Assembly: GCF_900106775.1 (NCBI RefSeq)
Contig: NZ_FNNQ01000004.1
Location: 124,001 to 188,000 of the forward strand
From: Marininema mesophilum
GTDB lineage: Bacteria > Bacillota > Bacilli > Thermoactinomycetales > DSM-45169
DNA length: 64,000 nucleotides
Direction: 5' to 3'
Part shown: one piece after another, positions 8,081 to 15,746 of the stretch
Numbering within the stretch: position 1 is the first letter of the stretch
Layout: each line of letters begins with the position of its first letter
Program-made: the position numbers and the translations under genes
Notes under the pieces: generated by a model
Database searches by the model: none
What the model saw: the letters and a program-made list of their open reading frames with translations, nothing else
What the model was told of the DNA's origin: nothing

Positions 8081-8782
8081 CTACTTCTGCAACTCAGGAG
8101 GTACCTGAGGACGCATGGTGATATTGCTGTAGATCACACCCTTGGGAGCAGTAACCATCATCCAAGTGGTTTCAGCCACTTGTTCGGCGGTGAGAGCGTA
8201 ATCCTTCGGATTCGCTGAGAATTCCGTTTGGACAGAACCAGGGGAGAGGGTGTTGACTCGGACTTCGTCCTTTTTTAGTTCCTGGGTGAGTATGTCGGAG
8301 AGAGCCATAAGTCCAAATTTGGAAGCACAGTAACCACCTCCGCCAGGGAAGGTGACGCTACCTGCAACGCTGGAGATATTTACAATGTGGCCTTTGCTTT
8401 TTATTAGGTGGGGGATCGCATATTTACAGGCGAGGAAGGTGCCTTTGAGGTTGACGTTCATCATCTGATCCCAATCCTCGACGGTGAGGTCTTTTACAGG
8501 AGCAAAGCGACCTAATCCAGCATTGTTGACCAGAATATCGATACGACCGAGTTCTCGGGCGGTGTGGTTGATGAGATCCTGAACTTGGTCGGGATTCGTT
8601 ACATCGCAGGGGATGGGTAGAATCTGATCCGGGTAATCTCGATGTAAAATTTCTAGCTTATCTCGACTACGGGCTGCGGCGACTACTTGCGCACCACTTT
8701 TTACGAAACGGCGGGTGATCGCGGCGCCCAATCCTTTACTTGCTCCAGTGACGATGGCTACTTTTCCATAAAGGTCTGCCAT
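8081..8782 (-). CDS. Short-chain dehydrogenase/reductase
   Basis: A 233-aa NAD(P)-dependent classical SDR oxidoreductase. The nucleotide-binding motif is TGASKGLG near the N-terminus, followed by the NNAG motif, the catalytic serine in NISSVAGS and the YxxxK dyad in YCASK. The fabG-like pattern (GSVQTEF in the substrate loop) suggests a 3-oxoacyl or secondary alcohol substrate, but specificity is not readable. ATG 8782 is preferred over an ATG 18 bp upstream because AGGAGG lies between the two, 9 bp before 8782. Monocistronic. Confidence 0.9.
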   Translation of the reverse strand: MADLYGKVAIVTGASKGLGAAITRRFVKSGAQVVAAARSRDKLEILHRDYPDQILPIPCDVTNPDQVQDLINHTARELGRIDILVNNAGLGRFAPVKDLTVEDWDQMMNVNLKGTFLACKYAIPHLIKSKGHIVNISSVAGSVTFPGGGGYCASKFGLMALSDILTQELKKDEVRVNTLSPGSVQTEFSANPKDYALTAEQVAETTWMMVTAPKGVIYSNITMRPQVPPELQK

Positions 8783-9061
8783 GGTATGTATCCTCCTCAT
8801 TTGTACGGATAATTGGCTAGGTATTTAATCAAGCGCGAAGGTAAGGGGGAGTGCTTATTTGATGATCCAATGGCTATCGATAGATAACGTTGTCTTTCTA
8901 CTTATTACCCAGGGCAGTATGTATTATAACTACGAACTAGTAGGTCTCTACTTAGATCTACACAGATCGGCGGGTATACCTTTTAATCTCATTTCAACCA
9001 CCTTCAATTTTAACAAATAGGGATCATGTTTAAATTTTTACCCTTTTTTATCCATAAAAGA

Positions 9062-9121
9062 GCACCCCTTTAAGTAGTTCATCTCACAGGGGGTTTTTCC
9101 TGTGTCTACTTTAGGGGTGCA
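9062..9121 (-). terminator. serA terminator resembling an IS3-type element end
   Basis: A 60-bp imperfect hairpin with arms GCACCCCTTTAAGTAG and CTACTTTAGGGGTGC begins 7 bp beyond the serA stop. Read on the minus strand, CACCCCTAAAGTAGACACAG plus the matching second arm parallels the hairpin at the left end of the IS150-like element at 39159 (ACCCCCTTAAAGTAGACGCA and its arm). It may act as a terminator and be a solo element end. Confidence 0.6.
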
Positions 9122-9127
9122 CATCAA

Positions 9128-10711
9128 TTATAAATCAATGGCTGTGACAGCCTGGATCTCTTCGAGTTCTTCCAGATCTTCGAGCAATTTTTTGGGTACT
9201 TCCTTATCCACAGTGAGCATCATGATCGCACGGCCGCCTATATCGGCTCGGCCCACCTGCATGGTAGCGATGTTGACATTGCGTTCACCTAGAATCGTCC
9301 CTACACGGCCGATTGCACCCGGGCGGTCATGGTGATGGATGAGGAGCTGATGACCGGTTGGCTGCAAATCTACGGAGTATTGGTCGATCTTAACGATCCG
9401 AGGTCCGAAACCATTGAGAAGCGTACCAGCAATGGTGTGTTCGTGGTGGGCATCGGTTTTGATCGTAATTGTGAGGAGATTGGTGAAGCCCTGTGCCTTA
9501 GATACCTTCTGCTCTGTGACACGTACACCCCGTTCCTTCGCAAGGTGAGGCGCGTTTACGTAATTGATCTCAGAGAGATAGTGAGAGAGTGCGCCCTTGA
9601 GTACAATGCGGGTGAGAGGAGAGGTGTCCCAATCGGCCAACTCTCCTGAATAGGTGATCGTTAACTCATCTAGTGCGCCATGGGTTGTTTGGCTAGCAAA
9701 ATGCCCAAGCTTCTCTGCCAAGATCTGATACGGTTGCAGTTTCTCCACCAGTTCTGGGGGAATCGAGGGGAGATTGACCGCGTTTTTGAAGGGTTCGTCC
9801 CGAAGGATGTGCAAAATTTCTGCTACTACATCGATGGCAACATTCTCCTGTGCTTCACGGGTGGATGCTCCTAGGTGCGGAGTCGCCGTAACCTGGGGCA
9901 GGGTGAGCAAGGGGTGTTCTCCTGGTGGTTCCACTTCAAAAACATCGAGGGCAGCTCCAGCTACTTTACCACTCTGGATCGCTTCATAAAGAGCACCTTC
10001 GTGGATGATTCCACCCCGGGCGCAGTTAAGGATACGGACACCATCTTTCATCCGTTGAAAAGCGCCTGCATCGATTAAATGGTGAGTCTCCTTGGTGAGC
10101 GGGGTGTGGACGGTGATAAAGTCCGAGGATGTGATAACTTCATCCAAGGTGGCTTTGGTTACCCCAATTTTTTGTGCTCGTTCTTCTGTTAGATAGGGAT
10201 CAAAGGCGAGGACGTTCATGTTAAAGGCCTTGGCTCGTTTTGAGAGTTCAGTGCCGATGCGCCCGAGTCCGACGATGCCGAGGGTTTTATGGTTGAGCTC
10301 CACCCCGACAAAGGCTTTCCGGTTCCATTCCCCTTGGACGGTAGAACGGTAACCCTGGGGAATGTTGCGTGCCATAGAGATCAGCATGGCAAAGGTGTGT
10401 TCAGCGGTGGAGATGGTATTACCGTCAGGTGCATTTACCACGACAACGCCATTGCTTGTCGCCGCAGGAATATCGATATTGTCTACACCTACCCCAGCGC
10501 GGCCAATGGCTTTTAAGTTCTTACCAGCGGCAATGACCTCGGCGCTTACTTTGGTTTGGCTCCGCACGAGGAGAGCATCTACATCTTGGATGGCTTCTAG
10601 AAGTTCGCTAGGTGAAAGTCCTGTATTGATGATGACTTCAACGTCAGGAGCTTGGGTAAGTTGTTCGATTCCCTGATCGCTCAGGGGGTCAGTGATTAAG
10701 ACTCGGAGCAT
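9128..10711 (-). CDS. serA: D-3-phosphoglycerate dehydrogenase
   Basis: First enzyme of the phosphorylated serine pathway, oxidising 3-phosphoglycerate to 3-phosphohydroxypyruvate with NAD. 527 aa, the long form with a substrate-binding domain, a Rossmann domain (GLGRIGTE), the catalytic NCARGG and TPHLGAST segments, an intervening domain and a C-terminal ACT domain (about 455-527, from HHHDRPGAIGRVG) for serine feedback. The start at 10711 follows GAGGAGGAAC. Longer in-frame extensions upstream lie inside the preceding gene. It overlaps the aminotransferase gene by 23 bp, so the two are cotranscribed under the serine T-box. Confidence 0.95.
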   Translation of the reverse strand: MLRVLITDPLSDQGIEQLTQAPDVEVIINTGLSPSELLEAIQDVDALLVRSQTKVSAEVIAAGKNLKAIGRAGVGVDNIDIPAATSNGVVVVNAPDGNTISTAEHTFAMLISMARNIPQGYRSTVQGEWNRKAFVGVELNHKTLGIVGLGRIGTELSKRAKAFNMNVLAFDPYLTEERAQKIGVTKATLDEVITSSDFITVHTPLTKETHHLIDAGAFQRMKDGVRILNCARGGIIHEGALYEAIQSGKVAGAALDVFEVEPPGEHPLLTLPQVTATPHLGASTREAQENVAIDVVAEILHILRDEPFKNAVNLPSIPPELVEKLQPYQILAEKLGHFASQTTHGALDELTITYSGELADWDTSPLTRIVLKGALSHYLSEINYVNAPHLAKERGVRVTEQKVSKAQGFTNLLTITIKTDAHHEHTIAGTLLNGFGPRIVKIDQYSVDLQPTGHQLLIHHHDRPGAIGRVGTILGERNVNIATMQVGRADIGGRAIMMLTVDKEVPKKLLEDLEELEEIQAVTAIDL

Positions 10712-11852
10712 GGATGAGTTCCTCCTCGGCTGCTTGAATGCCCGCTCCAAGACGAACGGGGGCGTTGATTCGTTTCGCGGCTACTTCGATTGTAGCGATG
10801 GTGGAAAGGACGTCGACTGGATCGCAGTAGCCCATATGGCCAATGCGGAAAATCTTGCCCTTCAGATGCTGTTGCCCGCCTGCGACACGGAACGATAAGC
10901 GGCGCAGTTCTTTACGCAGGTCCTCAGATGACCAATCGTTTCCTCCCAGTATGGAAGTAACAGTAGGGGAGGCATCTGAATCCGAAGTCATAAGGGTGAG
11001 ACCCATTCCCCGAATCCCTGCGCGGGTCATCCGCATCATCAGATCATGGCGTTCGATTACTTGGGTAAATCCTTCAGTCTCGATCATTTGAAGGACCTCG
11101 GTAAGACCAAAAAGGAGAGAAACCGCTGGAGTATATGGAGTGGTTTCCTTTTCTAAGTTGGTCCGATAGGTCTTGAAATCCAAGTAAAAGCGAGGCTGAG
11201 GGTTGTTCTCTATTACCTGCCAAGCGCGTTCACTTACCGCAGCAAAGGCTAGGCCAGGGGGGAGCATCAGTGCTTTTTGTGAACCAGTGACAAGGATATC
11301 TAGACCCCACTCATCAAAGCGACTCTCTACCCCGCCGATACAACTTACTCCATCTACAATAACAAGGGCTTCTGTTTCTTGACGGATGACAGTAGCTAAT
11401 TCACCAATGGGATGAAGGACACCGGTAGAGGTTTCGCAATAGGTGAGGAACACAGCTTTCACTTGAGGATGTTTCCTTAGGAAATCAGCTAGTATCTCTG
11501 GCTGACAAGCTTCTCCCCATGGAACATCAAGACGATGGAGGGTGATACCATATCGTTCAAGGATTTTGGCAAAACGGTCTCCAAAGGCACCTGAGACAAC
11601 GACGGCTGCCTCTTCCCCTGGTGCAAGGGTGTTCACTGCAGCGGCTTCAAGAGCAGCGGTTCCACTGGATGTAAAAATAAGGACAGGCTCTTTCGTACCG
11701 AATACCGGACCAAGCCGGCGGCTAAGGTCAACCACCATTCGAGAACAATCCGGATCCCGATGGCCGATCATCGGTTGAGCCATCGCTTGTTGAACACCTG
11801 GGGGAATGGGCGTTGGACCAGGAATCTGAAGACGAAACTTATCGGGTAGCAT
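10689..11852 (-). CDS. Class V aminotransferase (likely phosphoserine or alanine-glyoxylate type)
   Basis: A 387-aa PLP enzyme of the class V fold. GHRDPDCSRM near residue 34 and the phosphate-binding FTSSGTAALEA near residue 70 mark the alanine-glyoxylate/serine-pyruvate branch. The PLP aspartate lies in VIVDGVSCIGG, and the Schiff-base lysine is in TGSQKALMLPPG. Its place before serA, behind a serine T-box, suggests it serves as the phosphoserine aminotransferase (serC role) in this genome. That role is inference, since the sequence family also holds other activities. The start at 11852 has AAGGAGAGAG upstream. Confidence 0.88.
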   Translation of the reverse strand: MLPDKFRLQIPGPTPIPPGVQQAMAQPMIGHRDPDCSRMVVDLSRRLGPVFGTKEPVLIFTSSGTAALEAAAVNTLAPGEEAAVVVSGAFGDRFAKILERYGITLHRLDVPWGEACQPEILADFLRKHPQVKAVFLTYCETSTGVLHPIGELATVIRQETEALVIVDGVSCIGGVESRFDEWGLDILVTGSQKALMLPPGLAFAAVSERAWQVIENNPQPRFYLDFKTYRTNLEKETTPYTPAVSLLFGLTEVLQMIETEGFTQVIERHDLMMRMTRAGIRGMGLTLMTSDSDASPTVTSILGGNDWSSEDLRKELRRLSFRVAGGQQHLKGKIFRIGHMGYCDPVDVLSTIATIEVAAKRINAPVRLGAGIQAAEEELIHAPSLNH

Positions 11853-11943
11853 GTGGTCTCTCTCCTTCACTGTATATGTCAAGTGTATGTCAATCGATTG
11901 GGTGTGAACCGAACAGCGCCGATGGTTAGTGATTGGAATTAAA

Positions 11944-12228
11944 AAAGCCTCTCATCCACACACCACTAGTTAGTGGTGAGGGACGAAAGACTCGCGTTGC
12001 CACCCTCATTTACCTGCGCTTCACAGCATCAGGCCTCGGCGGGTCTCTAGTAAAAGACCCTTGAGATAACGGTTCTCCGATCCAGCTTACTTTCCGATGA
12101 GTTCGGCTGAATGACTCAAGAGTGGACCATCGCTTTCGAAACACCGGTTCCCAGCATTCCCGGCTCTCTTGGGTTTCATTAGGCGACTTGGCTCTATCAT
12201 AGTCGATCCATATGAGTAAATTTGATGA
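11944..12228 (-). promoter_or_regulatory. T-box riboswitch, serine-specific (UCC)
   Basis: On the minus strand the leader has the T-box core AGGGTGGCAACGCG (about 12006-11993), complementary to tRNA acceptor ends. It also has the stem I distal elements AGAGAGCCGGGAATGCTGGG and AACCGGTG, and a terminator ending in GAGAGGCTTTTTT just before the coding region. The likely specifier is TCC (serine) at 12126-12124, followed by A as usual for this class. Uncharged tRNA-Ser would stabilise the antiterminator and switch on the serine operon. Confidence 0.88.
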
Positions 12229-12230
12229 TT

Positions 12231-12259
12231 ACTCTAACACGGTAAAGGGAGGGTGTCAA
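12231..12259 (-). promoter_or_regulatory. SigA-type promoter of the serine operon
   Basis: Minus-strand -35 TTGACA (12259-12254), 17-bp spacer, -10 TAGAGT (12236-12231). It lies immediately upstream of the T-box leader. Confidence 0.8.
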
Positions 12260-12360
12260 CTGAAAAAATTATTAGGCATTTCGCTTATCTCATCGATGAG
12301 TGTGGTACGATCATAGGGCGAAAAAAGAAACGGCTATCGTGACGAAAAGGGCGAAGGAAA

Positions 12361-14511
12361 ATGACGATGATTTCCCAGGCAATTTCCAAGGTAGAACTTC
12401 ACCCAGATCAGCTAAAGGCAGTTACAGCCGGAGAGGGAACCATTGCTGTCTTTGCTGGTCCTGGGAGCGGAAAAACAACCGTGCTTACTCAGCGGGTGCT
12501 TACGCTACTAGAGCGAGGGGTTTCACCTGAAAAAATATTGGTTGTTACCTTTACTCGTGCGGCGGCGAGCGAGATGCAGCAACGTATCGAACAACTGACA
12601 GGGAATACGAGCGGGTTAACCCTTGGAACCTTTCACTCTATTTTCCTGCGCCTTTTTCATAGAATGGGAGTATCGGTGCCACGCTTACTAAATGATGGCG
12701 AACAAAGGCATTGGATTCGGGAGCTTCTTAAAGATAAGGAGCAACCTTCCGATGAGGAAGGGGTAGCCACTACCCTAAGTCAGATTGGCTTTTGTAAAGG
12801 GAACATGGTCCTACCTGAGCGAATGAATGTACAAAAACAACAGAACAAACTCTTCCGAGATCTGTTTCAAGCCTATGAAACTCGGAAAAAAGAACAGAAT
12901 ACCTGGGATTACGATGATATTCTCCTCGCCTTTTGTGGTTGGTTAAAGGAAGAGGGTAATCCAATGAGCGGATCTTTTTCGCGCATATTGGTGGACGAGT
13001 TTCAGGATATCAACCGGGTACAATATGATTCCCTACAGCTCCTTTTAGCAAAAAAGGGAAGCTTTTTTGCTGTTGGAGACGATGATCAGTCGATCTATGG
13101 ATTTAGGGGTAGTGATCCGAAGTTTATGCAAGAGTTAAGCAGGCGTCCAGGAAGTCAAAGGGTCGTCCTCTCTGTCAATCATCGCTCTACCGATGCGATT
13201 GTCGCCGTAGGGCAAAAACTGATTCGTCACAATAGGATGCGGCAGGAAAAAAGGTTGATCGGGATGGGACGAGCAGGCAAGGAACCGACTTTACTTAAAC
13301 CATCGGATGAAGAGGAGGAAGCGACGAAGATTATCGCTTCCCTTAGCGATGAAGGAAAGACAGGGGTCCTCTACCGTACTTCTACCCAGGCGCGGGCAAT
13401 TATCGATGCTCTTGTCCGTGAGGGGATTCCCTTTTCGGCATCGATGGGGGATGCCCTCTTTTATCGGCGCTGGCAGGTGAAGGATATATTTGCCTATCTT
13501 ACTCTCGCCCAAAATCCTAACGATTTGGATGCCATCGTGCGTATAATCAACAAACCCAAGCGCTATCTTTTTGGGGAGGAATGGATCGATACCGCCTGGA
13601 ACCTATCTCGGAAAATAAATGTCTCTGTACTAGAAGCACTCCCTGAATTACCCGGTCTTGAAACTTACCAGAAAAAGAATCTGAGTCAATTGGCGCTTCA
13701 AGTAAAATCTCTGTGTGGGCTTGGGGCGAGAGAGGCGATCCAAGAAATTCGGCAACGAATCGGTTATGATCGCTTTTTAACGGCTTATGCGAAGGATCTC
13801 GGTCAGGAAGTGCTCAGTTTATTAGAGCCTGTAGAGGAACTTACCGTTGCAGCTCAATCCTTTGAGTGGGGTATCGATCTATTGGAGCATGCCGACAGGG
13901 TAGAGCGTGCTCTTCGAGAACCTTCTCCTAACCCTCGAATCCATCTCATGACCTTTCATAAGGCGAAGGGGCTAGAATTTGACCGCGTCTTTCTTATCGG
14001 CCTCCATGCGATGACAATTCCCCATCGGCGTAGCCTTCAAGTGGCTGATCACCGCAAGAATGCCGCCTGGGAAGAAGAACGGCGTCTGCTTTATGTAGGG
14101 ATGACCCGTGCTAAAAGAGAGTTAACTCTCTCTATCAGCCATACTCGTCAGGGGAGGCGTGTTGGCCCCTCTCCATTTCTCAAAGAGATAGGCTTTGACG
14201 ATGACGAGATCACCTTGAAAGAGGATCAGGATACCTTTGTTGCGAATCCCCATTACATACCTTCTCGTAGAAAGGAGAAAGGACAACCTCAGCTTCGTTT
14301 TGCGGGTGAGGAGCTTACCATTGGGACGACACTGATTCACCAACGCTGGGGAGAAGGGGAAGTGATAGCCTTTGAACCTTTGGAGGGGTCTGCTCCTGGA
14401 CGGAAGGTGGCTCTACGCTTCCCCCATGAAACCGTCTCACTTCACTATGAACTCTCGCGTCAACTGGGCTTGATTGAGCGGATGTCAACGGAATCGGGAG
14501 AAGAGGGTTAA
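12361..14511 (+). CDS. UvrD/Rep-family ATP-dependent DNA helicase
   Basis: A 716-aa superfamily 1A helicase of the PcrA/UvrD/YjcD group. Visible motifs: Walker A AGPGSGKTT near residues 32-40; motif Ia VVTFTRAAASEMQ; motif II VDEFQDIN near 210; motif III GDDDQSIYGFRG near 239-250; motif IV NHRST; motif V MTFHKAKGLEFDRVF near 530; motif VI YVGMTRAKREL. A short C-terminal region follows (GTTLIHQRWGEGEVI), like the DNA-contacting tail of PcrA. Start ATG 12361, with a second ATG two codons later. Likely a repair or replication accessory helicase. Its length is closer to YjcD than to a second full PcrA. Confidence 0.9.
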   Translation: MTMISQAISKVELHPDQLKAVTAGEGTIAVFAGPGSGKTTVLTQRVLTLLERGVSPEKILVVTFTRAAASEMQQRIEQLTGNTSGLTLGTFHSIFLRLFHRMGVSVPRLLNDGEQRHWIRELLKDKEQPSDEEGVATTLSQIGFCKGNMVLPERMNVQKQQNKLFRDLFQAYETRKKEQNTWDYDDILLAFCGWLKEEGNPMSGSFSRILVDEFQDINRVQYDSLQLLLAKKGSFFAVGDDDQSIYGFRGSDPKFMQELSRRPGSQRVVLSVNHRSTDAIVAVGQKLIRHNRMRQEKRLIGMGRAGKEPTLLKPSDEEEEATKIIASLSDEGKTGVLYRTSTQARAIIDALVREGIPFSASMGDALFYRRWQVKDIFAYLTLAQNPNDLDAIVRIINKPKRYLFGEEWIDTAWNLSRKINVSVLEALPELPGLETYQKKNLSQLALQVKSLCGLGAREAIQEIRQRIGYDRFLTAYAKDLGQEVLSLLEPVEELTVAAQSFEWGIDLLEHADRVERALREPSPNPRIHLMTFHKAKGLEFDRVFLIGLHAMTIPHRRSLQVADHRKNAAWEEERRLLYVGMTRAKRELTLSISHTRQGRRVGPSPFLKEIGFDDDEITLKEDQDTFVANPHYIPSRRKEKGQPQLRFAGEELTIGTTLIHQRWGEGEVIAFEPLEGSAPGRKVALRFPHETVSLHYELSRQLGLIERMSTESGEEG

Positions 14512-14515
14512 TGGC

Positions 14516-14785
14516 ATGATTCGGTTGGCAATCGATTTAGAATTGGCGGAAGTTCTAATGAAATATGTGGATAACCATCGGATATTGAATTTGAAGTTGA
14601 TTTTCGTAGACAATTCCTCCGAGAGAGAAATAAAATCCGATCACATATCAAGGATAAAAGTCCCAAGTGATAGAATAGTAGAGGGAATATATGAACTCAT
14701 GTTGTATTACCCTATCATTATTATAGAGGTAGAAGATATTATTGAGAGCGAAGTTAAACATAAAAAGCATTTGCTTGAAGAGTAG
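14516..14785 (+). CDS. Small protein of unknown family, shorter paralogue of the next gene
   Basis: 89 aa from ATG 14516, 5 bp after the helicase stop. Residues 13-70 align with the C-terminal half of the protein at 14943: LMKYVDNHRILNLKLIFVDN here against LKKYVDMKLIRDLKIIFVGY there. The N-terminal 85 or so residues of the longer copy are missing. No catalytic motif is evident and the pattern is a mixed alpha/beta fold. It lies just before the Tc island. It may be truncated rather than a complete gene. Confidence 0.55.
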   Translation: MIRLAIDLELAEVLMKYVDNHRILNLKLIFVDNSSEREIKSDHISRIKVPSDRIVEGIYELMLYYPIIIIEVEDIIESEVKHKKHLLEE

Positions 14786-14942
14786 ACCACTGAAAAAGTA
14801 AGTTGATTCTGGTCAAACTTAAAAAGTAAACACAAAAAAACCCTGGTTCGAGTGCAAAACTGAAGTCGGTTTTACAGGCGTCAGATAATTATTATTAATG
14901 TAATCTTCATAATAAAAGCTCCACTGAGTAGGGGGATTAAAG

Positions 14943-15401
14943 GTGTCAAGTGTATTATTTGATTGCAGTCAATTCGTCAGTTTTAATACAAATGACTCGA
15001 ATGTTGTTGATGATTTGAAAAATGATCTGAAAGAATTGAGTTTTGAAAAAATTAAAGATGAAAAAGAGATCGATAATGTGAAGATGAAATATTATCAACA
15101 CGAGTGGCGAAAATATGTATTGGAAATGATTGATTTAGAATTTTTGGGTTATCTAGAAGCTGACGAGTGGCCGAAACAAAATGAGGTACCTATACCGATA
15201 GTGGGATTAATCACCGTATTAAAAAAATACGTGGATATGAAGTTGATTAGGGATCTCAAGATAATTTTCGTTGGATATGCACCTGAAAAGAAGAATGACA
15301 AATTAATAGCTAGAGTTCGGGTGACCAGTGATAATATCATAGACGAGCTGTTTGAGAATCAGTTTGAAACTGTAATAATCTTGGAAGTAGAAAATACGTG
15401 A
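14943..15401 (+). CDS. Unknown protein upstream of the toxin complex
   Basis: 152 aa from GTG 14943 with GGGGG upstream. The N-terminal half is charged and helical (DDLKNDLKELSFEKIKDEKE, then YYQHEWRKYV). The C-terminal half is homologous to the short gene just upstream and ends in ETVIILEVENT. No signal peptide, membrane segment or known domain. A strong terminator follows at 15433, so it is transcribed apart from the Tc operon. Its pairing with a paralogue beside a polymorphic toxin recalls immunity genes, but nothing in the sequence proves that. Confidence 0.65.
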   Translation: MSSVLFDCSQFVSFNTNDSNVVDDLKNDLKELSFEKIKDEKEIDNVKMKYYQHEWRKYVLEMIDLEFLGYLEADEWPKQNEVPIPIVGLITVLKKYVDMKLIRDLKIIFVGYAPEKKNDKLIARVRVTSDNIIDELFENQFETVIILEVENT

Positions 15402-15432
15402 TAATCTATAATTAGAAATTAACATTTTAATT

Positions 15433-15468
15433 AACGTTTCGTAGATTGTATCTGCGAAACGTTTTTTA
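15433..15468 (+). terminator. Terminator before the Tc island
   Basis: AACGTTTCG / CGAAACGTT (15433-15441, 15455-15463) with an inner AGAT/ATCT pair, followed by T residues. Confidence 0.88.
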
Positions 15469-15520
15469 TCTCTAAAGATGAGAAAACAAGGGGGAGTTCG
15501 TCGGAGTCTGAGACTTACGA

Positions 15521-15582
15521 AAGGCTATTCAGCATGCTCTAACAGCAACATCCATGCAATCTAGTCCACGATCACTATCGTC
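15521..15582 (+). repeat. Left copy of imperfect direct repeat flanking the Tc operon
   Basis: Begins AAGGCTATTCAGCATGC and continues with GCAACA, CCATG and CACGATCAC. It matches 34220-34281, beyond the operon, in the same orientation, with roughly three quarters of bases identical. Both copies can be read in a common frame giving HDH followed by R and Q, so they may be remnants of one short coding sequence. Confidence 0.7.
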
Positions 15583-15635
15583 AATATTCATGCAAAACAG
15601 TATCAGAGACCGTATTATCAGAAAAGGCAGAACAA

Positions 15636-15746
15636 ATGGCCACAACGTTTTTAAATCAGGAATCGGATCAAAAGGATAATGTAATTGATAAGGAGAAAGG
15701 TGTTTCAAAGTTATCAGACAAACTAAAAGGGAGGGCTAAATCATGA
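15636..15746 (+). CDS. Short ORF coupled to the TcB-TcC gene
   Basis: 36 codons from ATG 15636, reading MATTFLNQESDQKDN and ending KLSDKLKGRAKS. The stop overlaps the toxin start as ATGA, the usual sign of translational coupling. It is highly charged with no known family. The frame is open from 15543 with no other good start, and its 5' part lies in the flanking repeat, so it may be the tail of a decayed gene rather than a working leader peptide. Confidence 0.4.
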   Translation: MATTFLNQESDQKDNVIDKEKGVSKLSDKLKGRAKS

